Shown: in pieces, positions 38,801 through 46,965 of the stretch
How the letters are laid out: each line of letters starts with the position of its first letter
Position numbering within the stretch: the first letter of the stretch is position 1
Source of the DNA: Microvirga puerhi
GTDB lineage: Bacteria; Pseudomonadota; Alphaproteobacteria; Rhizobiales; Beijerinckiaceae
Reading direction: 5' to 3'
NCBI RefSeq assembly: GCF_020089865.1
Contig: NZ_JAIRBM010000009.1
Location: forward strand, 62,001 to 126,000
DNA: 64,000 nucleotides
The notes under the pieces: generated by a model
What the model was told of the DNA's origin: nothing
What the model saw: the letters and a program-made list of their open reading frames with translations, nothing else
The model's database searches: none
Position numbers and translations under genes: made by a program

Positions 38801-39352
38801 GTGCGCGGCCTCCCGGACATCACGGATCTGATCGAAGCCCACGCGGCGATGCGTGGGCTTCTGTTTATCGTGGCCTCCCTCGACCTGCCGGACAGCTGGA
38901 TCGGTGCAGGCTTCGTGCGTAACGCCGTCTGGGATGCGCTGCACGGACGGCCTTTCGACCTCGCCTCCCTCGACGACGTGGACGTAGTGTTTCTCGATCG
39001 AACGGAGATCGGCGCCGAGCGAGATGACGCCCTTCAGGCCCATCTTCAACGCCTTTGCCCGGATCATCGCTGGCAAGTGAAGAACCAGGCACGCATGCAC
39101 CTGCGCAACGGCGATGCGCCTTATCGCGACACGGCCGGTGCCATCGCCCGCTGGCCCGAAACCGCAACCGCCATCGCGGCCCGCCTGGCCGGCGATCATG
39201 TCGACATCATCGCTCCCCATGGGATCGAGGATCTTCTTGGCCTGATCGTCCGGCCGACACCGTCCTTCTTCGGAAAGATGGATGTTTATCGCGAGCGCCT
39301 TGCCCGCAAGGATTGGTCCACGCGCTGGCCGAAGCTGACGTTCTTGAGCTGA
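38801..39352 (+). CDS. Nucleotidyltransferase family protein (DUF925 type)
   Basis: 183 aa. SWIGAGFVRNAVWDALHGRP followed by LDDVDVVFLDRTEIGAERDD has the acidic pair of a nucleotidyltransferase fold, and FFGKMDVYRERLARKDWSTR closes the family. Substrate unknown. The GTG at 38801 is the best start; it lies 22 bases after the TPR lipoprotein and may be co-transcribed. Confidence 0.75.
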   Translation: MRGLPDITDLIEAHAAMRGLLFIVASLDLPDSWIGAGFVRNAVWDALHGRPFDLASLDDVDVVFLDRTEIGAERDDALQAHLQRLCPDHRWQVKNQARMHLRNGDAPYRDTAGAIARWPETATAIAARLAGDHVDIIAPHGIEDLLGLIVRPTPSFFGKMDVYRERLARKDWSTRWPKLTFLS

Positions 39353-39409
39353 CCGTTTCGGCAGGACGAGAATAGACGGGCACAAGCAGTAGCGCGGCGC
39401 CTAGGTCGC

Positions 39410-39979
39410 CTACGAATTGCTCAGGACCGCAACAGCGTAGGTGCAGGGCGCAGCGCTCTCATTCTTGAATACGCAGTCGCTTGGAGGCCCCAACTCCAGA
39501 CAATCCCCTTCCTCCATCTCGTGGCGGGTTGAGCCTTCGAGAAAGACGAGCGAGCCGCTCAAGACCCAGATCAACTGCCTCATGAACGCATAGGCGGAAG
39601 CCGGCATCGGGATCTCGGCTCCTGGCGGAAGCTCGACATGCACGAGATCCAGCGGCAGATCCGACCGCGGCGAGACGTGCCGACGCACATATCCGGATTG
39701 CGGATCGGTCCAGACCGGCTGATCCGTCCGGCGCAAAAGACGCCCCTCCTGCATCTCCGCCCGGGCCATCAGCGTCGACATGCTCAGGCTGAAGGCCCCG
39801 GACAACCGCGCAAGCAGCGTGGCCGTTGGTGAGCTGTCACCACGCTCGATCTTATGGATCATCGCCCGCGATACACCCGATTTTTCGGCCAAGTCGCTGA
39901 GAGACCATCTACGGGCCTCCCGCTCGGTCCGTATGCGAGCCCCGATGCGTTGATCCAGATTGTCTAATTTGGTAGACAT
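39410..39979 (-). CDS. XRE-family regulator with C-terminal cupin domain
   Basis: 189 aa. N-terminal HTH (WSLSDLAEKSGVSRAMIHKI, then ERGDSSPTATLLARLSGAFS), linker, then a cupin sensor (LPPGAEIPMPASAYAFMRQL, LSGSLVFLEGSTRHEMEEGD). These regulators sense a small ligand through the cupin and usually control a nearby enzyme gene, here the divergent GNAT. The -10 box ends only 7 bases before the ATG, so the mRNA may be nearly leaderless. Confidence 0.9.
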   Translation of the reverse strand: MSTKLDNLDQRIGARIRTEREARRWSLSDLAEKSGVSRAMIHKIERGDSSPTATLLARLSGAFSLSMSTLMARAEMQEGRLLRRTDQPVWTDPQSGYVRRHVSPRSDLPLDLVHVELPPGAEIPMPASAYAFMRQLIWVLSGSLVFLEGSTRHEMEEGDCLELGPPSDCVFKNESAAPCTYAVAVLSNS

Positions 39980-39999
39980 ACATCTTATTATAGTAGACA
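39961..39999. promoter_or_regulatory. Candidate operator: three TAGACA/TGTCTA half-sites
   Basis: TGTCTA (39961-39966) and TAGACA (39973-39978) form a dyad with a 6-base spacer at the start of the XRE gene. A second TAGACA (39994-39999) lies exactly 21 bases, two helical turns, from the first. They flank the regulator's -10 box, fitting autorepression and control of the divergent GNAT gene. Confidence 0.6.
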
Positions 40000-40014
40000 G
40001 GACGAGAGGAACAA
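39987..40014 (-). promoter_or_regulatory. Predicted promoter of the XRE-cupin regulator
   Basis: On the minus strand: TTGTTC (40014-40009), a 16-base spacer, and a perfect TATAAT (39992-39987). The expected start site falls on or within a base or two of the ATG at 39979. Confidence 0.6.
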
Positions 40015-40019
40015 GCGCT

Positions 40020-40544
40020 ATGCTCGTCAGAGACGCCGACGTGAAAGACATCGATGGGATCGTAGCCATCTACAACGATGCCGTCGCGAATACGACCGCT
40101 ATCTGGAACGAGGTCACAGTCGATGTGGCCAATCGGGCCGCGTGGCTGGCCGACCGACATTGTCAGGGCTACCCGGTCCTGGTGGCAGTGGACGATGCGG
40201 GAGCCATACTGGGCTATGCCTCCTTCGGCGATTGGCGCGCCTGGGATGGCTATCGGTATACGGTCGAGCACTCGGTCTACGTCCGCAGGGACCAGCGCGG
40301 CGGCGGCATCGGCAGAGCGTTGTTGGCGGAGCTCATCGACCGGGCCCGCTCCATGGGCAAGCACGTCATGGTGGCCGGGATCGAGGCCCGCAACGAAGCA
40401 TCGATCAGGCTGCACCACAAACTCGGCTTCGAGAGCGTCGGACATTTGAAGGAGGCCGGCACCAAGTTCGGAGACTGGCTCGATCTGGCGTTCCTGCAAC
40501 TGAAGCTGGATAGGCGCGCCGACCCGGGCGAAGCTATCCCGTGA
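40020..40544 (+). CDS. GNAT N-acetyltransferase, phosphinothricin acetyltransferase-like
   Basis: 174 aa. MLVRDADVKDIDGIVAIYND, then the acetyl-CoA loop VYVRRDQRGGGIGRALLAEL and the C-terminal NEASIRLHHKLGFESVGHLK, the pattern of the PAT/MnaT group that acetylates methionine sulfone/sulfoximine or phosphinothricin. The actual substrate is uncertain. It diverges from an XRE-cupin regulator with half-sites between them. Confidence 0.85.
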   Translation: MLVRDADVKDIDGIVAIYNDAVANTTAIWNEVTVDVANRAAWLADRHCQGYPVLVAVDDAGAILGYASFGDWRAWDGYRYTVEHSVYVRRDQRGGGIGRALLAELIDRARSMGKHVMVAGIEARNEASIRLHHKLGFESVGHLKEAGTKFGDWLDLAFLQLKLDRRADPGEAIP

Positions 40545-40634
40545 ATCCAGCACGTATGACCGCGCCTTCGGACCTAGGCTCCTTCGCCTTGGGTGCCGCT
40601 CCAGGTGCGCGCGACTGTTTTTAGGGCCATCGCA

Positions 40635-40940
40635 ATGTCACAAAAGGCATCTCCTGCTGCTCAAGGCCACAACGGTGGCCCACCGCTCGACGACCTTCTG
40701 CCCGAGTGGGGTGAAGGCCCCATTGGCACCTATTTCTCGTGGAAGGCGGCACACCGGGACGCCTGGAAGGCAATCCCGATGGAGATCGCCATCAGAAGGG
40801 CACACAAGGCAGCGGATTTGGGTCTGACCTACGAGGAATACACACTCGAGATCCTCGAACGTGGTCGCTACCTGCAAGCCGGCGATACGAAACGGATTGC
40901 CGAGATCAAGTCGCGACGAGCGCATGACCTGATGGAGTGA
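40635..40940 (+). CDS. Hypothetical protein with N-terminal HNGGPPLDD motif
   Basis: 101 aa, no family assigned. The AAQGHNGGPPLDDLLPEWGE start is a motif recurring in small alphaproteobacterial proteins; the rest is soluble and helical (IAIRRAHKAADLGLTYEEYT). ATG at 40635; no strong ribosome-binding site. Function unknown. Confidence 0.6.
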   Translation: MSQKASPAAQGHNGGPPLDDLLPEWGEGPIGTYFSWKAAHRDAWKAIPMEIAIRRAHKAADLGLTYEEYTLEILERGRYLQAGDTKRIAEIKSRRAHDLME

Positions 40941-41229
40941 TATGGGCTCTCGGAAAGCCACATCGTCGAACAGGCCATATTCGGGCGTAGGGCTCCTATG
41001 GGTCAGAAAGAGCCCAAGAACCGTTGTGTAGAGTTGTCCGCTTTGCTCCATCACGAGACCTTTCCGGTTCCGTGTTGAGGCGGAAGACCGTTCATCGGGC
41101 CACGTTCATGGGGCCAGTCGCTCCGTCTCGCAGCAAGCGCGAGAAGACCGACGAAGTGCGAACACCCTCTTGACCTGGCCCTTGGGGCCGCCCCGATAAG
41201 AGGAGCGACCAACAAAACCGAGGTGCGTC

Positions 41230-42258
41230 GTGAGCTCTTCCACCCCATTTCTCAGCCCGTCCGAAGCGGCCAAACGGCTCGGCGTCTCCACCAAGGCTCT
41301 CCGGCTCTATGAGCAGCGCGGTTTGCTGATCCCAACCCGCTCGGCAGCCGGGTGGCGAGCCTATGGTCCCGGTGAGATGGCCCGAGCCGCCGAGATCGCA
41401 GCCCTGCGTGCGCTCGGCCTCAGCCTCGCCCAGGTGGGGCGCGTTCTGGGCGGCGATGCTCAGGATCTGGAGCCTGCCCTGGCCGCACACCAAGTAAGAC
41501 TCGAGGAGCAGGTCCGTGAGACGACCGGCGTCATCGAAAAGGTTTGCCGCCTTCGAGCCGACCTTGCCCAGGGCCTCCTGCCCACGGCTGGAGAACTCAC
41601 GGAGTTAAGGATCTCCGCCGATCTCAGCGTCGCCTTCGACCTGCCCTGGCCCTGGGGTGGCGAACGGTTCGAACTGCGTGATATCCGGCCTCTGACTTAC
41701 ATCACGGGCCCTCTGGGGAGCGGCAAGACACGGCTGGCTCATCGTATTGCCGAGACGCTTCCCGGTGCCACCTTCCTCGGTCTGGAGCGCGTAGAAAATG
41801 GTGCCAAGGCCCGGGCGCAGCTCGACGCCGATCCGAACCTCAAGGCCAGGATAGACCAAATCCGGACGTGGCTTGCCGAAGACGGCGCCACGATCTCTGA
41901 TGCCTTAGTCTCCCTCCTGGTCGAATTGGAAGCTGAGGGCCGGTCCGCCTTCATTATCGATATGGTGGAACAAGGGCTGGATCAGGTCACTCAAGAGGCC
42001 CTGATGGCCTATCTGCGTGGGAGTGGAGGCAGCAAGCCGCCCCTGTTCCTGCTCACACGGTCTTGCGCCATCCTGGATCTGGCGGCTGCGGGCCCGGACG
42101 AGGCGATCCTCTACTGCCCCGCCAACCACAGCCCCCCGATCCAGGTCGCCCCCTATCCCGGCGCGCCCGGTTACGAGGCGGTCGCGACCTGTCTTGCCTC
42201 GCCTGAGGTCCGTGCACGCACGCAGGGCGTCATCGCATGGCGACCTGAGGTCGCCTAA
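41230..42258 (+). CDS. MerR-type regulator fused to a P-loop ATPase-like domain
   Basis: 342 aa; ordinary MerR regulators have 110-160. Residues about 7-75 are a MerR winged helix (LSPSEAAKRLGVSTKALRLY, EQRGLLIPTRSAAGWRAYGP), 85-115 the dimerisation helix. From about 125 there is a nucleotide-binding domain: Walker A GPLGSGKT at 160-167, a Walker B-like FIIDMVEQGLD at 241-251 echoing the ABC-type D-E-P-x-x-G-L-D but with the catalytic Glu position changed, and LFLLTRSCAIL in the place of the ABC H-loop. No ABC signature motif is visible. GTG start. It may use ATP or another nucleotide as a signal; its target genes are unknown. Confidence 0.82.
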   Translation: MSSSTPFLSPSEAAKRLGVSTKALRLYEQRGLLIPTRSAAGWRAYGPGEMARAAEIAALRALGLSLAQVGRVLGGDAQDLEPALAAHQVRLEEQVRETTGVIEKVCRLRADLAQGLLPTAGELTELRISADLSVAFDLPWPWGGERFELRDIRPLTYITGPLGSGKTRLAHRIAETLPGATFLGLERVENGAKARAQLDADPNLKARIDQIRTWLAEDGATISDALVSLLVELEAEGRSAFIIDMVEQGLDQVTQEALMAYLRGSGGSKPPLFLLTRSCAILDLAAAGPDEAILYCPANHSPPIQVAPYPGAPGYEAVATCLASPEVRARTQGVIAWRPEVA

Positions 42259-42334
42259 CGACACGCTCAGACGCTCTGGAGGCCGATGCCGCGCGATCTG
42301 CCATGAAACATGAGCATGAACCTTCCCATAATGG

Positions 42335-43558
42335 TCAGCCGGCCGCGCGGCCCGGGCGTGACGATGCCGTTATGGCCAGAGCCGCGAGCGCCACTGCGAG
42401 GGGGAGGAACGATACCCAGAGGACCGTATCCCAGCCGTAAGCTGTCAACAGGCTGCCGGACGAGAAGGAGCCCGCGGCCATCGTCCCGAATACCAGGAAG
42501 TCGTTGAGCGACTGCACCCGAGTCCGTTCTTCGGGCCGGTGGCACTCGAGCACGAGCGCAGAGGCGCCCACGAAGCCGAAGTTCCAGCCGAGGCCGAGCA
42601 GGATCAAGGTCAGCCAGAAATGCGCCACATCCACCCCCGTCAGCCCGATGACGGCGGAAACGGCGGTCAGCGCCAGTCCGGCGGTCACCACGCGAGGCGC
42701 GCCGAAGCGCGTGATCAGCCGCCCGGTGAAGAAGCCCGGGCCGTACATGGCGATGATGTGCCATTGCAGACCCAGATTGGACGATTCCTGCGACAGGCCG
42801 CACAGGCGCATCGCCAAGGGCGCGGCCGTCATGATGAAGTTCATGAGCGTGTAGGAGACGACCCCGCAGATCACCGCGGTGATGAAGCGGGGCTGGCGCA
42901 CGATATTCCCGAGCGGGCGGCCTCCAGCCACCTCCGCCGCCGTGGGCATCGGAACATGAACCCCGAGCAGAACGAGGGCGCATATGACAGCAACGGCTGC
43001 CTGCGCCAGGAACGTCGCCGCGAACATATAGGGCTGCCACAGGTCCATCGTGTAGGTGACGAGCTGAGGACCAATCACTCCGGCAAATACACCACCTGCC
43101 ATGACGGCGGATAGTGCTCGCGGGCGTCGCGCCGGCGGGACGCAATCTGCGGCCGCAAAGCGAAACGAGAGGACCACGGCCGCGTAGGCTCCGCCGAAAA
43201 ATGTGCCTAAGCAGAACAGCCAGAACGAGCCCAGCACGATCGCCAGGGCGGCGAGCAACCCGACGAGCACGCCGCAGCCTGTCCCGGTCAGGAACGCGGC
43301 ACGGCGGCCGTACTGCCGGGCGATGACGCCCGCCGGTAGGGTACATGCCGCCATTCCGACAACGAAGATAGAGATCGGCAGCGTGGCCAGCGCCTTGCTA
43401 GGAGCGAGGATGTTGCCGACGATGGCGCCGGTTGCATACACCACCGCCGAGTTCGCCCCAGCGAGAGCCTGCGCGATCGCGAGTCTCAAGACATCGGCAT
43501 TGCCGGACCGGATCGCGGGCGCGAGTGCGGTCGCTGTGTTGGCATCAACATGTGACAT
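42335..43558 (-). CDS. MFS transporter
   Basis: 407 aa with twelve hydrophobic segments. The loop 2-3 motif appears as GVIARQYGRRAAFLTGTGCG; a central cytoplasmic loop follows AEVAGGRPLGNIVRQPRF. Substrate unknown; this resembles drug or small-metabolite efflux MFS proteins. It starts 8 bases after the TPR protein stop, so they form one operon opposite an AraC regulator. Confidence 0.9.
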   Translation of the reverse strand: MSHVDANTATALAPAIRSGNADVLRLAIAQALAGANSAVVYATGAIVGNILAPSKALATLPISIFVVGMAACTLPAGVIARQYGRRAAFLTGTGCGVLVGLLAALAIVLGSFWLFCLGTFFGGAYAAVVLSFRFAAADCVPPARRPRALSAVMAGGVFAGVIGPQLVTYTMDLWQPYMFAATFLAQAAVAVICALVLLGVHVPMPTAAEVAGGRPLGNIVRQPRFITAVICGVVSYTLMNFIMTAAPLAMRLCGLSQESSNLGLQWHIIAMYGPGFFTGRLITRFGAPRVVTAGLALTAVSAVIGLTGVDVAHFWLTLILLGLGWNFGFVGASALVLECHRPEERTRVQSLNDFLVFGTMAAGSFSSGSLLTAYGWDTVLWVSFLPLAVALAALAITASSRPGRAAG

Positions 43559-43566
43559 GGGAATCC

Positions 43567-44886
43567 TCAGGCTGCGAGCAGAGCATGCCAGCGTGTGTCG
43601 CGTGGCGACGGGCGGCGGTGCAGGCGGTGGTCGAGAAGCGCACGAGCCTTCACGGCCTCGCCACTCCGCATCAGGGCGAGAAGAAGCATATCCTCGATCA
43701 TCTCGCGCTGGGCGCCGCTGCCGCCGATGCGCACGACCTCGGCAGCGACCGGCTCGAGGATGCGGGTACAGCCCGCATAATTCTCCTCCGCAAAGGCCAA
43801 AGCGGCGCGGCAGATTGCCGGGACCACCGGCCCGGCAGCCAGACTTCCAGCCTCGATCAGGCCCGTCAGAGCCGCTACGCGTTGCTCAACCGCCGCCCTG
43901 TCACCAGTGGCCGCTGCAATGATGGCCATATGGATATCTGCGAAAGCGAAGCCGGCATTCTGGAAGTATCTCCTTGAGTAGCCCGCTGCCGCCTCCCAAA
44001 GCCCTGCCGGCACGGTGTGACCATAGGCTTTCAGCCGCCACAGGAAGGAGGCAGTATCGCTGACCACATTGACCGGCATCCCGGCGGAAACCGACGGCTG
44101 GATGTAATCTGCGTAGATCGCAAGCGCCCGTTCCGGATCACCCCGCTCCAGGGCGCCCAGGGCCGAGTGCCAGGCGATATGACCATGGAGAGTCCCGGTT
44201 CGATCGTAGCCAGGCAGCCAGTTGGCGATCAGCTGCTCCGCCTCGTCATGCGCACCGCCCTCGTACATGGCGTGCGAGAGTGCGTGCGCCGCGTTCGCAT
44301 TGTTGGTTCGCAGATCGTAACCGCGCTGCGCAAGCGCACGGCCATGCGCGACGTTGCCGTTCTCGGCATGAGCCCAGCCCCGGTAGGTGAGAAACCACCA
44401 GTCGTCGGCGTCGAAGTGCCCGGCATGGCGTTCGCAGAGATCCACGCGCGCCTGATCATGATCCGCCATCCCGGAGAAGGCGAAGAGACCAAAGGCGCCA
44501 AGAGGCAAAGAGAGGATCAGGACATCCCGCGGCCAGATCTCGGCATGTGCGAGTGCCTGTTCCAGTGCTTTTGCCGACTGGCCATTGATGGCAAGCGACA
44601 GGATTTCCACGTGGCTCCGCTCCCGCTCGGTTCCACGCTGGGCGACGATCGCTTCCGCCGACGCGATCCGTGCCCGGGCCTTTGCCAGTTCGGACCGGAT
44701 GGCGTGCAGGCGCGCGCGCGCCGCGTGGGCGAGAGCGAAATCCGGATCGGCGGCGATGGCCTCGTCCAAGGTCTCGGCGGCGCCGGGCCAGGCCGAAAGG
44801 AGCAGGTCCACTCCTTCCCGGTAGTACTTGGCCGCACGGTCGGACATGGTCGAGAGAGACAGGCCGCGGCTATCGAGGTGTGTCAT
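43567..44886 (-). CDS. TPR protein resembling the TTC38 family
   Basis: 439 aa, soluble and helical. AKYYREGVDLLLSAWPGAAE, FLTYRGWAHAENGNVAHGRA and GTLHGHIAWHSALGALERGD follow the TTC38-type pattern of degenerate TPR helices with the conserved His-x-x-W-H segment. Cellular role unknown. The start at ATG 44886 is preferred because more upstream residues lack similarity. It is the first gene of a two-gene operon with the MFS transporter. Confidence 0.75.
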   Translation of the reverse strand: MTHLDSRGLSLSTMSDRAAKYYREGVDLLLSAWPGAAETLDEAIAADPDFALAHAARARLHAIRSELAKARARIASAEAIVAQRGTERERSHVEILSLAINGQSAKALEQALAHAEIWPRDVLILSLPLGAFGLFAFSGMADHDQARVDLCERHAGHFDADDWWFLTYRGWAHAENGNVAHGRALAQRGYDLRTNNANAAHALSHAMYEGGAHDEAEQLIANWLPGYDRTGTLHGHIAWHSALGALERGDPERALAIYADYIQPSVSAGMPVNVVSDTASFLWRLKAYGHTVPAGLWEAAAGYSRRYFQNAGFAFADIHMAIIAAATGDRAAVEQRVAALTGLIEAGSLAAGPVVPAICRAALAFAEENYAGCTRILEPVAAEVVRIGGSGAQREMIEDMLLLALMRSGEAVKARALLDHRLHRRPSPRDTRWHALLAA

Positions 44887-45016
44887 GGTGGAAACTTCAT
44901 ACTGAGAGCGGGCGGACCATTGCACTCGTTTCATCGGTTTATATGGGATTGCCCCTTGGCTGTATTTTGACAATCCGCCAAGTCATGTAGAATAACCGCC
45001 AAACTGGAGGCTAGCC

Positions 45017-45814
45017 GTGACATGGGCAACGATCGAGGCGCCTCCAGGTCTTGCGCCGCCGGAACCGATGACCGTGCGCGCGCAGACAATTCCGGCGCGC
45101 CACTTCATCCCTGAGCACTCGCACCGCTGGAACCAGATGGTGTACGCGATCTCCGGAGTGCTCACGGTGACGGTAGAGGGGCACTCCTTCGTGATCTCGC
45201 CGGAGCAGGCCGTCTGGCTGCCGACAGGTCTGCTGCACCGGGTCGGATCCCTGCTCGGAGCAGAGTTCCGCAGTCTCTGGATCGCCGACGAGGCCGGTCG
45301 TGGCCTGCCCGAAACTCCGACCGTGTTCGGTGTCAGCACCCTGCTCAAGACCCTCATCGTGGAGGCGACTACGATCGAGGGAGAGGAAGACCGTGATGGC
45401 TACGCCGGACGCGTAACGACCCTGATCCTTGATCAACTCCGGCGGGCACAGCCTCTGCCGGGCGCGCTCCCCTGGCCCCGTGGGGGATCGCCTCTGACTG
45501 CGCTGTGCGAGGCTCTCTACGCGGACCCAGCCGACTCGCGCGGGCCGGAAGCCTGGGGCCGAGAGCTTGGGATGTCGGAACGGACTCTGGCCCGCCGTTT
45601 CGAGGCCGAGCTGGGCATGAGCCTGCGCTCCTGGCGGCGACGCCTGCGCTTGTTCAGGGCGATCGAACTGATGGGCGGCGGCTTGGATGTGACCCGGACG
45701 GCCATGGAACTCGGCTACGGTTCGACATCAGCCTTCGTCTACGCATTCCGGACCGAGATGGGGTGCAGCCCGCAGGCCCATATGCGTGGGCACGCAGCGG
45801 ACCGGTTCGAGTGA
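45017..45814 (+). CDS. AraC-family regulator with N-terminal cupin
   Basis: 265 aa. The cupin part ([20 protein letters not shown], then [19 protein letters not shown]) senses the ligand; the C-terminal two HTH motifs ([20 protein letters not shown] and [20 protein letters not shown]) bind DNA. GTG at 45017 behind CTGGAGG. It diverges from the TPR-MFS operon, the most likely target. Confidence 0.9.
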   Translation: MTWATIEAPPGLAPPEPMTVRAQTIPARHFIPEHSHRWNQMVYAISGVLTVTVEGHSFVISPEQAVWLPTGLLHRVGSLLGAEFRSLWIADEAGRGLPETPTVFGVSTLLKTLIVEATTIEGEEDRDGYAGRVTTLILDQLRRAQPLPGALPWPRGGSPLTALCEALYADPADSRGPEAWGRELGMSERTLARRFEAELGMSLRSWRRRLRLFRAIELMGGGLDVTRTAMELGYGSTSAFVYAFRTEMGCSPQAHMRGHAADRFE

Positions 45815-45830
45815 TTGCAAGGGGTCAAGA

Positions 45831-45906
45831 TCCGCGCGCTCGTTTGCCACCCGGCGCCGATCATCAGGAACGTCAGACCGGCGGCGCGGGTGAGGCGCTC
45901 GGCCTG
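45831..45906 (-). pseudogene. Remnant of a GNAT acetyltransferase gene
   Basis: About 76 bases match the segment 47027-47104 of the intact GNAT gene at most positions: the shared blocks include CGCGCGCTCGTTTGCCAC and GCGGCGCGGGTGAGGCGCTC. The minus-strand translation gives [10 protein letters not shown]...MIGA then shifts frame. No start, stop or acetyl-CoA motif remains. It lies just after the AraC stop and is a decayed paralogue fragment, evidence of past rearrangement. Confidence 0.8.
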
Positions 45907-45993
45907 CTCTCCCGTAGAGCACTGATGCGGCGGCAGAAGCGCCTGGTCAGGCTCGGCATTGGCAAGCGAGCGAATTTGTCGCAGGTTCGGCGC

Positions 45994-46317
45994 ATGACGA
46001 TCCTTGCTTATGCCGGTGCCGCGGTCGCCGAGATCGCGGGCTGCTTCTCCGTCTGGGCGTGGCTGCGCCTGGACAAATCCATCTGGTGGCTCGTTCCGGG
46101 CAGCGTCTCGCTGGCCCTGTTCGCCTATCTGTTGACGCTCGTCGACAGCGAGGCGGCCGGCCGGGCCTACGCGGCCTATGGCGGCGTCTACATCGTCGCC
46201 TCCCTCCTCTGGCTCTGGGCCGTCGAGGGCGTGCGTCCGGACCGTTGGGACGTGACTGGAGCAGTGGTCTGCCTCGTCGGGGCGGCCATCATCCTGCTGG
46301 GGCCACGGACCGCCTGA
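45994..46317 (+). CDS. ynfA: YnfA family small membrane protein
   Basis: 107 aa with four hydrophobic helices: [56 protein letters not shown] and [14 protein letters not shown]. YnfA proteins are small-multidrug-resistance-like exporters of broad or unknown substrate. ATG at 45994; upstream in-frame sequence overlaps the AraC gene and the remnant and is not coding. Confidence 0.88.
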   Translation: MTILAYAGAAVAEIAGCFSVWAWLRLDKSIWWLVPGSVSLALFAYLLTLVDSEAAGRAYAAYGGVYIVASLLWLWAVEGVRPDRWDVTGAVVCLVGAAIILLGPRTA

Positions 46318-46400
46318 GGCGAAATCGGCCGGCGTCCCGACGGATCAGATCCCGTCCTGGCGCGAAAGGCCGCCCATTGAACCCCGATCGAGGGACATTC

Positions 46401-46778
46401 TCACGACCATAGCCGCACAAGGAACAGGCCCAGGAAAAGTGCTAGGATCGAGACCACGACGGAGGCCAGTACATAGACCAACGCCATGTCCATCTGTCCG
46501 CGTTCGTAGATCAAGGCGGCATCGAGGGAGAAGGTCGAGAAGGTCGTGAACCCTCCCATGATCCCGGTCGAGAGAAACAGCCGCCAAGCCTGTGTCCCCT
46601 CGCCTTTGAACGCGAAGAAGCCTGCCAGCAGACCCATGACCAGAGAGCCCACCACGTTGACCGTGAGCGTTCCATACGGAAAGCCGGTGCCCAGGAATCG
46701 GGCCGTGGCCAAATTCACCCCATGACGCAGGGCCGAGCCGATGCCGCCCCCCAGAAACACAAGAATTGTCGCAAGCAT
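46401..46778 (-). CDS. crcB: Fluoride ion channel CrcB/Fluc
   Basis: 125 aa, four membrane helices. Motifs: LGGGIGSALRHGVNL at the N-terminus and GIMGGFTTFSTFSLDAALIY in helix 3 with the fluoride-lining Phe/Thr/Ser residues. It forms a dual-topology dimer that expels fluoride. It sits behind a fluoride riboswitch, which supports the assignment independently. Confidence 0.96.
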   Translation of the reverse strand: MLATILVFLGGGIGSALRHGVNLATARFLGTGFPYGTLTVNVVGSLVMGLLAGFFAFKGEGTQAWRLFLSTGIMGGFTTFSTFSLDAALIYERGQMDMALVYVLASVVVSILALFLGLFLVRLWS

Positions 46779-46781
46779 TCT

Positions 46782-46829
46782 GCACCTCGATCGTTGGACC
46801 CAAACCCAGTCCGGGCGGGTGCGAGGTGC
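46782..46829 (-). promoter_or_regulatory. Possible anti-Shine-Dalgarno stem in the crcB leader
   Basis: In the mRNA, GCACCUCG (46829-46822) is perfectly complementary to CGAGGUGC (46789-46782), the purine-rich segment just before the crcB ATG. Pairing would hide the ribosome-binding site, and the aptamer state upstream could control it. Confidence 0.45.
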
Positions 46830-46844
46830 GGGGCGGACAAGCTC

Positions 46845-46914
46845 CTACCTGCGCGAACGCGCCCGGTAGGGGTCATCAGCCTGTTGGCGGTTATCGGGGA
46901 ACCCCATCCCCGTC
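46845..46914 (-). promoter_or_regulatory. Fluoride riboswitch (crcB motif) with expression platform
   Basis: The minus strand reads GGGGATGGGGTTCCCCGATA then ACCGCCAACAGGCTGATGAC and CCCTACC, matching the aptamer consensus: a GATGG...CC stem, ACCGCC, and the conserved GCTGATG-R-C-x-CCTAC end. Immediately downstream, CTACCGGGCGCGTTCGCGCA ending in GGTAG (46869-46845) forms a hairpin that takes the aptamer's last strand, a mutually exclusive fold. It precedes crcB. Confidence 0.9.
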
Positions 46915-46965
46915 ACCCTGACGATGTAGGTGGGAATGGCCGCGGAGTCAAAGACCGAGGCGTGG

